Shown here piece after piece: positions 8,567-16,665 of a DNA stretch of 64,000 bases. The notes beneath the pieces are model-generated. The model saw only the letters and a list, made by a program, of their open reading frames with translations. It ran no database searches and was not told the DNA's origin. Location: assembly GCA_020636045.1 (NCBI GenBank), contig JACJYP010000003.1, positions 248,001-312,000 of the forward strand, in the 5' to 3' direction. Numbering within the stretch: the first letter of the stretch is position 1; each line of letters begins with the position of its first letter. A program made the position numbers and the translations under genes. The stretch comes from Lewinellaceae bacterium. GTDB taxonomy: Bacteria > Bacteroidota > Bacteroidia > Chitinophagales > Saprospiraceae.

Positions 8567-9139
8567 ATGAGAAAGATCCTTGTTTCTATCGCATTTCTGA
8601 GCTTGACTGTGTGCGCAACTGCCCAATACGGCGGCCCGCGCCTGTTTCTCGATGTTCCTTCGATCTATTTTACCACTCCGGACGTGGAGCACATCGGCGA
8701 CCGCCTGGGCGGCGGCGCGGAGATCGCCATGAACGTCGGTACTCACTGGGGGGTAGTGCGGGGTGGCGGCGGCGCCACCTTCACCCTCGATCCGAACTCC
8801 GACGATGTGGGCGAATCGTTCCTGACCACCCCCTACGCATTGCTCGAAGCGGGCGCCGGCATGTTTCGCTCCAACGGCAATAAATGTGCGAAAACGAACC
8901 AGAACGCGTTTACCGCGATGGCAAAAGGCGGCATCTTTTACAATTTTGCCAAAGCACAGGAAGGCGTCGAGATCGACCGCCTGGACTACACACTCGGCGC
9001 AGAGTTCGGCTATTTCTATATCCGCGACGTGTTCAAGAACTACGAACTCTTTCTTGCCGCCAATTACTTTACAAAAGCAAAGGTGGTAGGCGCCAATTTC
9101 GGTTTCCGGATGTTCCTCAACCTCCGGGCCAACAGGTAA
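8567..9139 (+). CDS. Small secreted beta-barrel-like protein
   Basis: A 190-residue protein with a signal peptide (MRKILVSIAFLSLTVCATAQ). The mature part is rich in Gly and aromatic residues in alternating strands (GAEIAMNVGTHWGVVRGGGG, LDYTLGAEFGYFYIRD) and ends FGFRMFLNLRANR. This suggests an eight-stranded outer-membrane barrel of the OmpA/OprF-like type. No family could be named with certainty. It is divergent from the TMTC-like gene, 202 bp away, and is followed by an inverted repeat and a bidirectional terminator. Confidence 0.72.
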   Translation: MRKILVSIAFLSLTVCATAQYGGPRLFLDVPSIYFTTPDVEHIGDRLGGGAEIAMNVGTHWGVVRGGGGATFTLDPNSDDVGESFLTTPYALLEAGAGMFRSNGNKCAKTNQNAFTAMAKGGIFYNFAKAQEGVEIDRLDYTLGAEFGYFYIRDVFKNYELFLAANYFTKAKVVGANFGFRMFLNLRANR

Positions 9140-9198
9140 AACGAAGCCCTATCATTGCCGGCGTCGATAGGCTCTTCAGTTTAGCATCGTGAAAACCA

Positions 9199-9301
9199 AG
9201 TTGGCAGTAGCAGTTGGCAGTGGCAGTGTTGATATTGTTACGAATTACTGCGCAAAAAAGATATTGATCTCCTGTTACTGCCTCCTGCCCCTGCCAACTG
9301 C
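9199..9301. repeat. ggcagt-type inverted repeat
   Basis: The left arm at 9199-9227 is built of ggcagt units (agttggcagtagcagttggc...). The right arm at 9275-9301 is largely its reverse complement, so a long imperfect hairpin can form. Similar ggcagt words occur at 541-560. Confidence 0.6.
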
Positions 9302-9331
9302 TTACGGCTAACAGGGTCGCAATAAAAAAGA

Positions 9332-9370
9332 CGCCTGTCAACTCGTGCTGACAGGCGCCTTTTCTTTTTT
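9332..9370. terminator. Bidirectional Rho-independent terminator
   Basis: A perfect 9-bp stem, cgcctgtca (9332-9340) with tgacaggcg (9349-9357), has A-runs to the left and ccttttctttttt to the right. It can therefore terminate both the barrel gene on plus and the MFS gene on minus. Confidence 0.88.
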
Positions 9371-9384
9371 ATACCAGGCAAAAC

Positions 9385-10659
9385 TCAACCCACCGCCGGC
9401 AGGGACTCGGGCGGTACTTCCTGCTGCGGCGCTGCCGGGTGTTCTGATCTCTGCTTCTTTTCCAGCCACCAGAAACCAAGCCAGGCGATGCCGGCCAGAG
9501 CGGCCACCAGTTGCCAAAGGGTGTGATAACCCCATGCGGCGATCACCTGCGTGCCGAACAAGGGTGCAAGTATATTGGCCAGCGAATAAGCCATCGTGTA
9601 GAGCGCCATATATTGCCCCTGCCTGCTGCCCGCCGAACGGCCGAATACGTAGTTGCTGCTGAACGGCATCACGAACATCTCGCCGAAAGAGATCGCGGTT
9701 GTGTAGAGCAACGCCGAACCTACAAAGCCCAAAGGCATGAGAAAGGCCAGGTAGGAGGCGATATAAAGCAGCAATCCGAAGCGTACGTACACCAGTTGCG
9801 GCCGCCGCCCGTCGATGCGATGGATCATGGGCATTTCGACCGAAAATACCAGCAACCCGTTCAGGGCCATCATCAGGCCGATGCCCCATTCCGACCACTG
9901 ATACCCTTCTTTCCAGAATAAGGGCACCGTCCACATGATCTGCATAAAAACGATGGCGTTGAGCAGGGTCAGCACGACAAACCACAGGAAACTGCGGTCG
10001 CGGTAAGGCGAAATCGTGCTTACGGGTTCCTCTACGGTAGTCGTTACTGCCGGTGCGGGTCTTTTTGCTGCAGCTTTGGGCGACATTAACCGGCGCAGCA
10101 TCAGCGCTGCAAAAATGCAGGTGAGCCCGTCGATCCAGAACAGCCAGTTCCAGCCCAGGGAAGCCAGCAGACCACCCACTACCGGCGCCACTGTCCATCC
10201 GAGGTTGAACGACATCCGCTGGAGCGATATGGAACGCGTGCGGGTCTCCGGAGCACTGTTGCGCGCAACGGCCACGGAGTTGGCAGGGCGGAACACTTCT
10301 GCGATCATGGCCATCAGGAAGACCGACAGGCTCATCCACCAGAAGTCGCGTACCGTCATCATCACCAGCAGCATGACGCCGTTGAGCAACAGGCTCCAGA
10401 ACTGAACCTGGTAATAGCCGATCTTGTCGGTCAGCCGGCCGCCCATGAAAGCGCCCAGCAGTGCTCCGGCGCCGAAAAAGCCCATGACATAACCTGCCTG
10501 CGGAACATCGAAATGCAATACCTGGGTCAGGTACAAAGTGAGAAAGGCGATGACCATGCTCCCGCAACGGTTAACCAGGTTCACAAGAGCCAGGAACCAG
10601 ATGGACCGGGGGATACCAGCATACGAACTTCTCCAGTGGTGATAGAATTTTAAAAACAT
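9385..10659 (-). CDS. MFS transporter
   Basis: A 424-residue major facilitator protein with twelve hydrophobic segments. The loop 2-3 motif is GAFMGGRLTDKIGYYQV. After TM4-TM5 (SLQRMSFNLGWTVAPVVGGL) there is a charged central loop, AAAKRPAPAVTTTVEEP, then the second six-helix bundle. The overall pattern suggests a drug/proton antiporter-like exporter, but the substrate is unknown. It is divergent from a membrane-anchored AraC-family regulator across a 227-bp gap, making that regulator a candidate controller. Confidence 0.88.
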   Translation of the reverse strand: MFLKFYHHWRSSYAGIPRSIWFLALVNLVNRCGSMVIAFLTLYLTQVLHFDVPQAGYVMGFFGAGALLGAFMGGRLTDKIGYYQVQFWSLLLNGVMLLVMMTVRDFWWMSLSVFLMAMIAEVFRPANSVAVARNSAPETRTRSISLQRMSFNLGWTVAPVVGGLLASLGWNWLFWIDGLTCIFAALMLRRLMSPKAAAKRPAPAVTTTVEEPVSTISPYRDRSFLWFVVLTLLNAIVFMQIMWTVPLFWKEGYQWSEWGIGLMMALNGLLVFSVEMPMIHRIDGRRPQLVYVRFGLLLYIASYLAFLMPLGFVGSALLYTTAISFGEMFVMPFSSNYVFGRSAGSRQGQYMALYTMAYSLANILAPLFGTQVIAAWGYHTLWQLVAALAGIAWLGFWWLEKKQRSEHPAAPQQEVPPESLPAVG

Positions 10660-10886
10660 AGTAAACGGCGTTTTCCGAAAAACGAAATACCGAACATTCT
10701 TTGGCGCTCCTCAAAAAGACTTGTCTTGTTCGAAAACGGTTGCAAAAAGTAATGCTCGCTGTTGCCAAACGAAAAACTGAACCGTTGCAAAAATGGTTTC
10801 CGTTTTGGAATAAAATTTTTTTTGAATCGAAAAAGGCAGGCGCTTTACACGGTTTTGCATAATCTTGTTGCATACAACAGCAGGCT

Positions 10887-11993
10887 ATGATTCAAAATAC
10901 TTGGTTGGAAATGGCGCTGTATCCCGGGTGCATTCAGGGGTTCTTCCTGTCGTATTTGCTCTGGCAGAAAAAGCACACAAACCGCGAGGCCATCCGGTTC
11001 TTTATCGCATTGCTGCTAACCCTCTCCATTTTGATGTTGTTGCGGGTGGTGTACCAGCCTGCGTTTTTTAAAAAATTTGCCGAGATCATCCTGCTGCCCG
11101 ATGTGATCCTTTTCCTGACGGGGCCTTTTATTTATCTGTTCACCCGCGCCTTGTTGCGGCTCGAACCGCTCCGGGGCGCCCGCCTGTACCTCCATTTTTT
11201 ACCCGCTATCGTACACGTTTTGGTCGTCAATTCCTTTCTGGGCCTGCATCTGAAAGGATTTTTGCATTATCTCGATATGCGGCAGGTGCTCCTGAGTTTC
11301 AATTTGATCGAAGCTGCTGCCATGTTGAGCCTGGGGGTATATACTGGCCTGGCGATGCGCACCTACCTGCAATACCGGGAGGCTTTTTATCAAAAATATT
11401 CGGCGCCTTTTGTAGGGCGTTTTTTGCGCTCCTTTTTTATCACCTGTTTTGTTTTGCTCGCTTTTTGGCTGGCTGGGTTTGTCGTCAAGATCGTCCGGGG
11501 CAAACCCGATTACGCAGTATACACCCTTTTCTGGGTGCTGACGGTGGTCGCAATTTATTTCCTTGCCTACAAAATATGGTCAACCCCGGCGATCCTGGAC
11601 CTGCCTGTGCTACAGGATGATGCGGAAACCAATGCAGATGACGATCCTGTGCCCGAATCCGAATTGTCTGCGCTGACGCAGTTTATGGAAACAGAAAAAC
11701 CGTACCTGAATGCCGATATCAGGATCGGAGAACTTGCCGATGCCCTGCAAATGCCCAAACACCAGTTGTCGCGCATCATCAACCAGGGTTTCGGGCAGAA
11801 TTTTTTTGATTTCGTCAACGGCTATCGGATACGGGCATTCATCGACGCCCGGAATGGCCCGCGCCTGCGCCATCTGAACACGCTCGAACTGGCGTACATG
11901 TCCGGATTCAACTCCAAGTCGGCATTCAACCGCGCCTTCCGAAAGGAAACCGGCCGCAACCCGCGTGAATATTTCACACAGCCTGCCGGATAG
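10887..11993 (+). CDS. Membrane-anchored AraC-family transcriptional regulator
   Basis: A 368-residue protein. The N-terminal 230 residues form about seven hydrophobic helices (GFFLSYLLWQKKH, LLTLSILMLLRVVYQ, DVILFLTGPFIYLFTRALL, FFITCFVLLAFWLAGFVVK, LFWVLTVVAIYFLAYKIW). An acidic linker follows, then an AraC-type double HTH (residues 265-368) with IRIGELADALQMPKHQLSRI, FFDFVNGYRIRAF, LAYMSGFNSKSAFNRAF and the end GRNPREYF. This 7TM-AraC design is common in Bacteroidota; the membrane part is presumed to sense a ligand. It is divergent from the MFS gene. Confidence 0.88.
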   Translation: MIQNTWLEMALYPGCIQGFFLSYLLWQKKHTNREAIRFFIALLLTLSILMLLRVVYQPAFFKKFAEIILLPDVILFLTGPFIYLFTRALLRLEPLRGARLYLHFLPAIVHVLVVNSFLGLHLKGFLHYLDMRQVLLSFNLIEAAAMLSLGVYTGLAMRTYLQYREAFYQKYSAPFVGRFLRSFFITCFVLLAFWLAGFVVKIVRGKPDYAVYTLFWVLTVVAIYFLAYKIWSTPAILDLPVLQDDAETNADDDPVPESELSALTQFMETEKPYLNADIRIGELADALQMPKHQLSRIINQGFGQNFFDFVNGYRIRAFIDARNGPRLRHLNTLELAYMSGFNSKSAFNRAFRKETGRNPREYFTQPAG

Positions 11994-12134
11994 CGGCCCT
12001 TTTTTCGTCCCACTTTGCAAAGCAGGTCGACTCGCCCTTCAAACCCGTGTTTGTTTGCAGCGACCTGGAACGTGTTCAGGCCCGGTATAAAAATCCCGGA
12101 CACGTTCTTCTTACAAATAAACACATCCTGCTTT

Positions 12135-13268
12135 ATGAAACACATTACTGCAGCATTGCTGCTTTCCTCGTGCTTTTTCTTCCATGCCAATGCGCAAACC
12201 GTAACCACCATTACCAGCGGGGCCGTGCCGATCGACGACGATATTATCTTCGATGCAGCGGGCAATCTGTACGGCTCCAACTACGTCGGCAACTCGATAT
12301 ACAAGCGAACTGCCGACGGCGTGGAGAGCGCCTTCACCAGCGGGCTGAGCAGCCCCAACGGCCTGGCATTTCTGAACGACACGACGCTCATCGTGGCTGA
12401 TAATACCGGAAACAAACTTTACAAGGTGTTTCCCGACGGCAGCAAGCAGATTTTCGTAGATCCTCTTCCCGGACCCTCGGGCGTGCTCAGACTGCCTGAC
12501 AGCGATACTTTTCTGGTCACGAGTTATACCATGCACAAAGTCTGGAAAGTGGCCTCCGACGGCACAGTGTCCGACTATCTGGTGCATCCGGATTTCAACG
12601 GACCGGTCGGCCTGTGTTTCGACGATGCGGAAAACCTGTATGTCGCCAATTTCAACGACCGGAAAATATTCAGGGTGACGCCCGACGGCCAGATCAATTT
12701 TTTCGTCCAGCCGTCACTGGGACAGTACATCGGCTTCATCGCCTATGCGAATGGCTTTATTTATGCGACCGCTATGAATGCCAACAAAATATACAAGATT
12801 GATCTGGATGGCAATGACGCGGTTTGGCTGGGCTCTTCGATCGGCAGTACCGACGGCGATGCTTCCGTCGCGAAATTCAACCGTCCGAACGGGATCCGCG
12901 CCTCGGCGAGCGGCGATACCTTGTATGTTTCCGATTTTGGTTCCAAACGGGTGCGCATGATCACCAACCTGGGCGGTGCCAGCGCCACGCATACCGCATT
13001 TTTGTCGGACCAGCAGGTAAGCGTTGCGCCGAATCCGGCAGGTCCTGATATCCGGATCGGGATCGAAGTCACCGCTGCTACCGAACTAAGTGCCGCTCTG
13101 TACGATGCAAATGGGCGAAGAGTGTACGAAATCTTTCCCATGCAACGCAAGGTTCAGGGCCTTTACCGTTACTCAATTGATGCTACATCGCTGACTCCGG
13201 GGCTGTACTTTTTGCAATTGCGTGCTGCAACGGGCGCGCGTCTGGTGAAGAAGGTCGTCGTGGAGTAA
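12135..13268 (+). CDS. Secreted NHL/SMP-30-like beta-propeller protein with T9SS sorting domain
   Basis: A 377-residue protein. The signal peptide is MKHITAALLLSSCFFFHANA. Repeats of the type GNLYGSNYVGNSIYKRTADG, LIVADNTGNKLYKVFPDG and LYVANFNDRKIFRVTPDG form a six-bladed propeller like SMP-30/NHL proteins. The last 80 residues are a T9SS type A sorting domain (VSVAPNPAGPDIRI, LYDANGRRVYE, GLYFLQLRAATG, KKVVVE). It is probably exported and anchored or released at the surface; the ligand is unknown. ATG 12135 is chosen over the upstream open frame because it gives the signal peptide. It is convergent with the M23 peptidase gene, 11 bp apart. Confidence 0.85.
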   Translation: MKHITAALLLSSCFFFHANAQTVTTITSGAVPIDDDIIFDAAGNLYGSNYVGNSIYKRTADGVESAFTSGLSSPNGLAFLNDTTLIVADNTGNKLYKVFPDGSKQIFVDPLPGPSGVLRLPDSDTFLVTSYTMHKVWKVASDGTVSDYLVHPDFNGPVGLCFDDAENLYVANFNDRKIFRVTPDGQINFFVQPSLGQYIGFIAYANGFIYATAMNANKIYKIDLDGNDAVWLGSSIGSTDGDASVAKFNRPNGIRASASGDTLYVSDFGSKRVRMITNLGGASATHTAFLSDQQVSVAPNPAGPDIRIGIEVTAATELSAALYDANGRRVYEIFPMQRKVQGLYRYSIDATSLTPGLYFLQLRAATGARLVKKVVVE

Positions 13269-13279
13269 GAATACAGATA

Positions 13280-14164
13280 TCATTTGGGGACAAGCACCTG
13301 CTTCGCAGAAGCCGAACGACCGTCTATTTCCAGCCTTATGAAATAAAGACCTGCCTGTGCGTTCGTCGCATCCCAGGAAAACCGGTGTTTGCCCGGGCCG
13401 GACCTGCCGGAGAAAAGTTGTTCTACAAGCCTGCCCTGCTGATCGGCAATCTCCAGTTGCACGTTGCTGCCGGTATGCAGATGCAACACGATCTGCACGA
13501 TGCCGGAAGCGGGATTGGGGAATACCCGCAGGTTCGCCGGCACATCTAAATGCCCGTGCACGGAGACGAGGTTGCTGTCGAGTGCTGTATAAAACTGGCC
13601 GTTGACGGGCATATTCTGATCGTCCAGGGGGCCGTCGGCGTTGGAAAAATTGAGCGGGATGGCGTTCCACTTGTCGTAACTCGTGCCGTCGCGGAAGGCC
13701 TGCAGGTGCAGGTGCTGCACGCCCCCGGTATTGCCGCTGCTGCCGGACAGACCGATCGCCTGCCCCTGTGCGACGAAGGAGTTGGCAGACACGAGGGCGC
13801 CGTTCTGTGTGAGGTGGGTGTAGCGGATCACCGTGCCGTCGTTGTGGCGGATAAAGACATTGTTCTCATGGCCGCTGGTCCAGTCGGTATCGGCGTACTG
13901 ATCGTTGGCCCAGATCACAAGGCCCGCCCGGCAGGCTACGATGGTGTCGCCGGTCAGCGTGTTGAAATCCAGCGCGAATGTATTGGCATGCCCGCCCACG
14001 GCGGGGCAGTTGCCCTGAATGATCTTGTAGGTTTTGCCGGCGGGATAAGGCAGCACGTACTGCGAGTTCGCAGGGGGCGGCAGCACGGTGTCACAGTTGA
14101 CCTGTGCCTCTGCCGATAGCACGGAAAGGAGCAGAAAAACGCAAAAAATGTATCTAATTGGCAT
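13280..14164 (-). CDS. M23-family metallopeptidase with T9SS sorting domain
   Basis: A 294-residue protein with signal peptide MPIRYIFCVFLLLSVLSAEA. The LytM/M23 zinc site is visible: His and Asp in GGHANTFALDF, the segment VFIRHNDGTVIRYTHL, and the HxH pair in GGVQHLHLQ. Such enzymes cleave glycine-containing or peptidoglycan peptides. After the catalytic domain (to about residue 205) comes a T9SS type A domain (LRVFPNPASGIVQIVL, IADQQGRLVEQLF, GLYFIRLEIDG, KQVLVPK). Being T9SS cargo, it would act outside the cell, on other bacteria or on extracellular protein, rather than only on its own wall. That role is inference. Confidence 0.88.
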   Translation of the reverse strand: MPIRYIFCVFLLLSVLSAEAQVNCDTVLPPPANSQYVLPYPAGKTYKIIQGNCPAVGGHANTFALDFNTLTGDTIVACRAGLVIWANDQYADTDWTSGHENNVFIRHNDGTVIRYTHLTQNGALVSANSFVAQGQAIGLSGSSGNTGGVQHLHLQAFRDGTSYDKWNAIPLNFSNADGPLDDQNMPVNGQFYTALDSNLVSVHGHLDVPANLRVFPNPASGIVQIVLHLHTGSNVQLEIADQQGRLVEQLFSGRSGPGKHRFSWDATNAQAGLYFIRLEIDGRSASAKQVLVPK

Positions 14165-14789
14165 GTTTTTTCAACAAAACTAGGCAGTCAGCCGGCTGTA
14201 GTTGTTGTCATTTTTTGCTAAATCTTCCGGCAGCGCTGTGATGGATGTACGGCGATCATGCTGTTTGCAGGACCAGACCGGGCATAACATCTCCACACAT
14301 TCCATTTAAATTTATATTTTGAAATACAGGCGTTTATGTTGATTATTGGTTTTCTTTGCTTGGGAAACCTGTAGGTTTCTTGTGTATTTTGAACGTATTC
14401 TATTGTTATTTCCAATTTAGTAATATTAATACGCGCTTTAATCTCCTTGCGGCAAAACCTATCTGATTAGGGGTTTTCCTGGCCCCATTTGGGATTTTAA
14501 TCCGGTTTTGCTGTTCCGGTCCGACCGACCGTCGTACGAAGCAACGGAAGGTTTATTGTAGTATCCCCCGGCCCGGACTCCCCTATACCACCACGTTCCG
14601 ATTTGGACAAATGTTGCCCGTTCTGTTTCCGCGAACCAGAAGCGGCGCTGTGTTGTGTGGATATGTTTTATGGTGCAGTTGCGTGCAGACTATACCGCTA
14701 TTCTATATAGCCGGCCTTTTAAGCCATAATCGTTTCTATTCTTTTAATCGGATACTAATCCTGTGTGATTGATCAAAACAACGATTCAT
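14165..14789. other. 625-bp AT-rich gap upstream of the TPR-like gene A
   Basis: No convincing gene is present. A 65-codon minus-strand frame (14218-14415) has no recognisable features. A small gaaacctgtaggtttc hairpin is present near 14368. The gap is more AT-rich than its flanks and probably holds the promoters of the divergent neighbours. Confidence 0.5.
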
Positions 14790-16325
14790 ATGCAAAGCCT
14801 GAAAGAACTCGTGTTGTTGTTGCAACGGCACAATGTGCACCCGCTCAAACACTTGTCGGGAACGGCGGAAGGGAAATCGAAATTGCTGGCGTTTTATGAC
14901 GGCATCGCAAAAAACAAATTCAACACCGACGAAGAAGCCGCACAATTCCTGTACGCCAATGAAGGCGGGGGCGGCTCCAAATTCAGGAAACTGAAGTCAG
15001 ACCTGCGCGAGCGCCTGCTCGACGCTGTGATCAACATCAACACCGCGCAGGATCAATATTCCGACTACCAGAAGGCATATTACGACTGCCATAAGCAGTG
15101 GGTGATGGTGCGTTTTCTGACCGGCCAGAATGCCAATACCGCTGCGCTCATGCTGGCCAACCGCCTCCTGCGACAGTCGGACAAGTTCGATTTTACCTTG
15201 CTCTGCATGGACATTGCCTCTTATCTGCGCATCCAGTACGGCCTGCGGGAGAGCAACGATAAAAAATTCAAGGAAGCCAACGGGCTTTTTGAAAAATACC
15301 GCCAGTTGTACGATGCCGAATGCATGGCGGAAGAATTGTACAGCACGCTCGTCGTACGCACCGTCAACAACCGCTCAGCCCAGGACGAAGTCTTTAAAAT
15401 GGCGGAGGAATACTATGCGCGCATCGAACCTTACCTTTCAAAATACCAGTCCTACAAACTGAACATGTACGGTTACATGATCGGGCTGATGTGCTATACA
15501 ACCGTGAACAACTACGAGCAGGCGTTGAAATATTGCGAAAATGCCGTTCAGTTTTTCAAAAAACGCCCTTACGAGGCGCGGGTGCCGCTCCAGATATTCT
15601 ACTACCAGCACCTGATCTGCAATATTCATTTGCGGCGCTTCGAAGAAGGTAAAAAATCCGTGCAGCACTGTATCCGCCTGATGGAAGAAGGTACCTTCAA
15701 CTGGTTTAAGTTCAAAGAGTTGTATTTGTTGTTGCTGCTGCACATCAAGCAGTACGAATCGGCCGCAGAGGTACTGCTCAGCACGCTGGAACATCCGCGT
15801 TTCGAGTTTCTGCCTGACAATGCAACTGAACTGTGGCGCATTTATGAGCCATACGTGTACTACCTGACGATGCTGGGCAAGATCAAATCGCAGATCAAAA
15901 ACAAATTCAAACTGGCGAAATTCATCAATGAAGTACCGATCTTTTCAAAAGACAAAAGCGGTATGAACATCGCCATTCTCGTGATCAAGATCCTGATCCA
16001 GCTGCAGGAGCACAAGTACAGCCGCGTGCTCGATGAGGTGGAAGCGACCGAACAATACTGCTACCGGCATTTGCGCGGCGAAGACACGCAGCGCAGTTAC
16101 AATTTCCTCAAGATGTTGTTGCAAATACCGATGGGCCAGTTCGATAGAAAAATGGTGGAACCCAAAGCGGCGCGCTATCTGGAAAAACTGCGGGCCATCC
16201 CCCTGCAACTGGCCAACCAAACCCACGAGATCGAGATCATTCCATACGAGGACCTGTGGGATTATGCGCTGCAATCGCTGGAAATGAAGCCGGAAAAAAC
16301 AGGGAGACGGGCTCTCCCCGGGTAA
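14790..16325 (+). CDS. TPR-like helical protein A (paralogue of 19887-21410), unknown function
   Basis: A protein of about 511 residues with no signal peptide or membrane segment, hence cytoplasmic. It looks all-helical and is rich in Tyr/Leu/His helix pairs such as QIFYYQHLICNIHLRRFEEG and FKELYLLLLLHIKQYESAAE, resembling TPR or SEL1-like solenoids without a clean TPR consensus. Clear blocks shared with protein B include FTLLCMDI, YGLRESND, YDAEC, MEEGTFNWFK and LANQTHEIEIIPY. ATG 14790 (MQSLKELVLLLQRH) aligns with the start of B; a TTG at 14769 is less likely. It is followed, after a hairpin, by a 28-codon ORF whose C-terminus matches a small ORF found after B. I do not recognise the family. 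A receptor or adaptor for that peptide is a hypothesis. Confidence 0.85.
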   Translation: MQSLKELVLLLQRHNVHPLKHLSGTAEGKSKLLAFYDGIAKNKFNTDEEAAQFLYANEGGGGSKFRKLKSDLRERLLDAVININTAQDQYSDYQKAYYDCHKQWVMVRFLTGQNANTAALMLANRLLRQSDKFDFTLLCMDIASYLRIQYGLRESNDKKFKEANGLFEKYRQLYDAECMAEELYSTLVVRTVNNRSAQDEVFKMAEEYYARIEPYLSKYQSYKLNMYGYMIGLMCYTTVNNYEQALKYCENAVQFFKKRPYEARVPLQIFYYQHLICNIHLRRFEEGKKSVQHCIRLMEEGTFNWFKFKELYLLLLLHIKQYESAAEVLLSTLEHPRFEFLPDNATELWRIYEPYVYYLTMLGKIKSQIKNKFKLAKFINEVPIFSKDKSGMNIAILVIKILIQLQEHKYSRVLDEVEATEQYCYRHLRGEDTQRSYNFLKMLLQIPMGQFDRKMVEPKAARYLEKLRAIPLQLANQTHEIEIIPYEDLWDYALQSLEMKPEKTGRRALPG

Positions 16326-16378
16326 CGTTATCCGGCGTTTTTGCCAAATACGGGTACTGATAACCAAATAGTTATGCT

Positions 16379-16435
16379 CTGTTTTGCTGTCAGGGCCCAA
16401 TATTAGGCACGTAACAAAACAGGGTTTTTCGTTTT
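16379..16435 (+). terminator. Terminator-like hairpin after TPR-like gene A
   Basis: An 8-bp stem, ctgttttg (16379-16386) with caaaacag (16415-16422), encloses a 28-nt loop and is followed by ggtttttcgtttt. If real, the small ORF at 16510 is transcribed separately or by read-through. Confidence 0.5.
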
Positions 16436-16509
16436 AGACATTACATGAAATGGATTGCATATTTGTATCGCTTTATTTATTAGTAATAATCAATTAATCG
16501 CTTTCGCTC

Positions 16510-16596
16510 ATGAAAAGAATCTACATTGAACAACACACTTCATCCTCAGATCATAAACACCGGGGCACCGGTATCGTGGACACCACGCTGGTCTGA
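16510..16596 (+). CDS. 28-residue peptide ORF with C-terminal GIVDTTLV core
   Basis: ATG at 16510 and TGA at 16594-16596 encode a peptide that starts MKRIYIEQHTSSSDHKH and ends GTGIVDTTLV. The small ORF downstream of the paralogous gene B (21789-21878) ends GIIVDTTMV. Both begin ATGAAAAG and both have the 10-mer aataatcaat 14-15 nt before the ATG (here 16485-16494). Conservation of peptide end, start context and genomic position supports a real coding unit, even though it is below normal gene-calling length. No clear Sec signal or double-Gly leader is visible. It could be a signalling peptide, a modified-peptide precursor or a leader peptide. Confidence 0.6.
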   Translation: MKRIYIEQHTSSSDHKHRGTGIVDTTLV

Positions 16597-16665
16597 TTAT
16601 CCTTACGGCCGTCATCGGCAATATGTTCTTTATTAAAATCTGGGCCACTCCGACAGCGGAATGGC

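Noticed and set aside
14218..14415. 65-codon minus-strand ORF
   Set aside because: No ribosome-binding context, family signal or conserved partner; it falls in an AT-rich gap.
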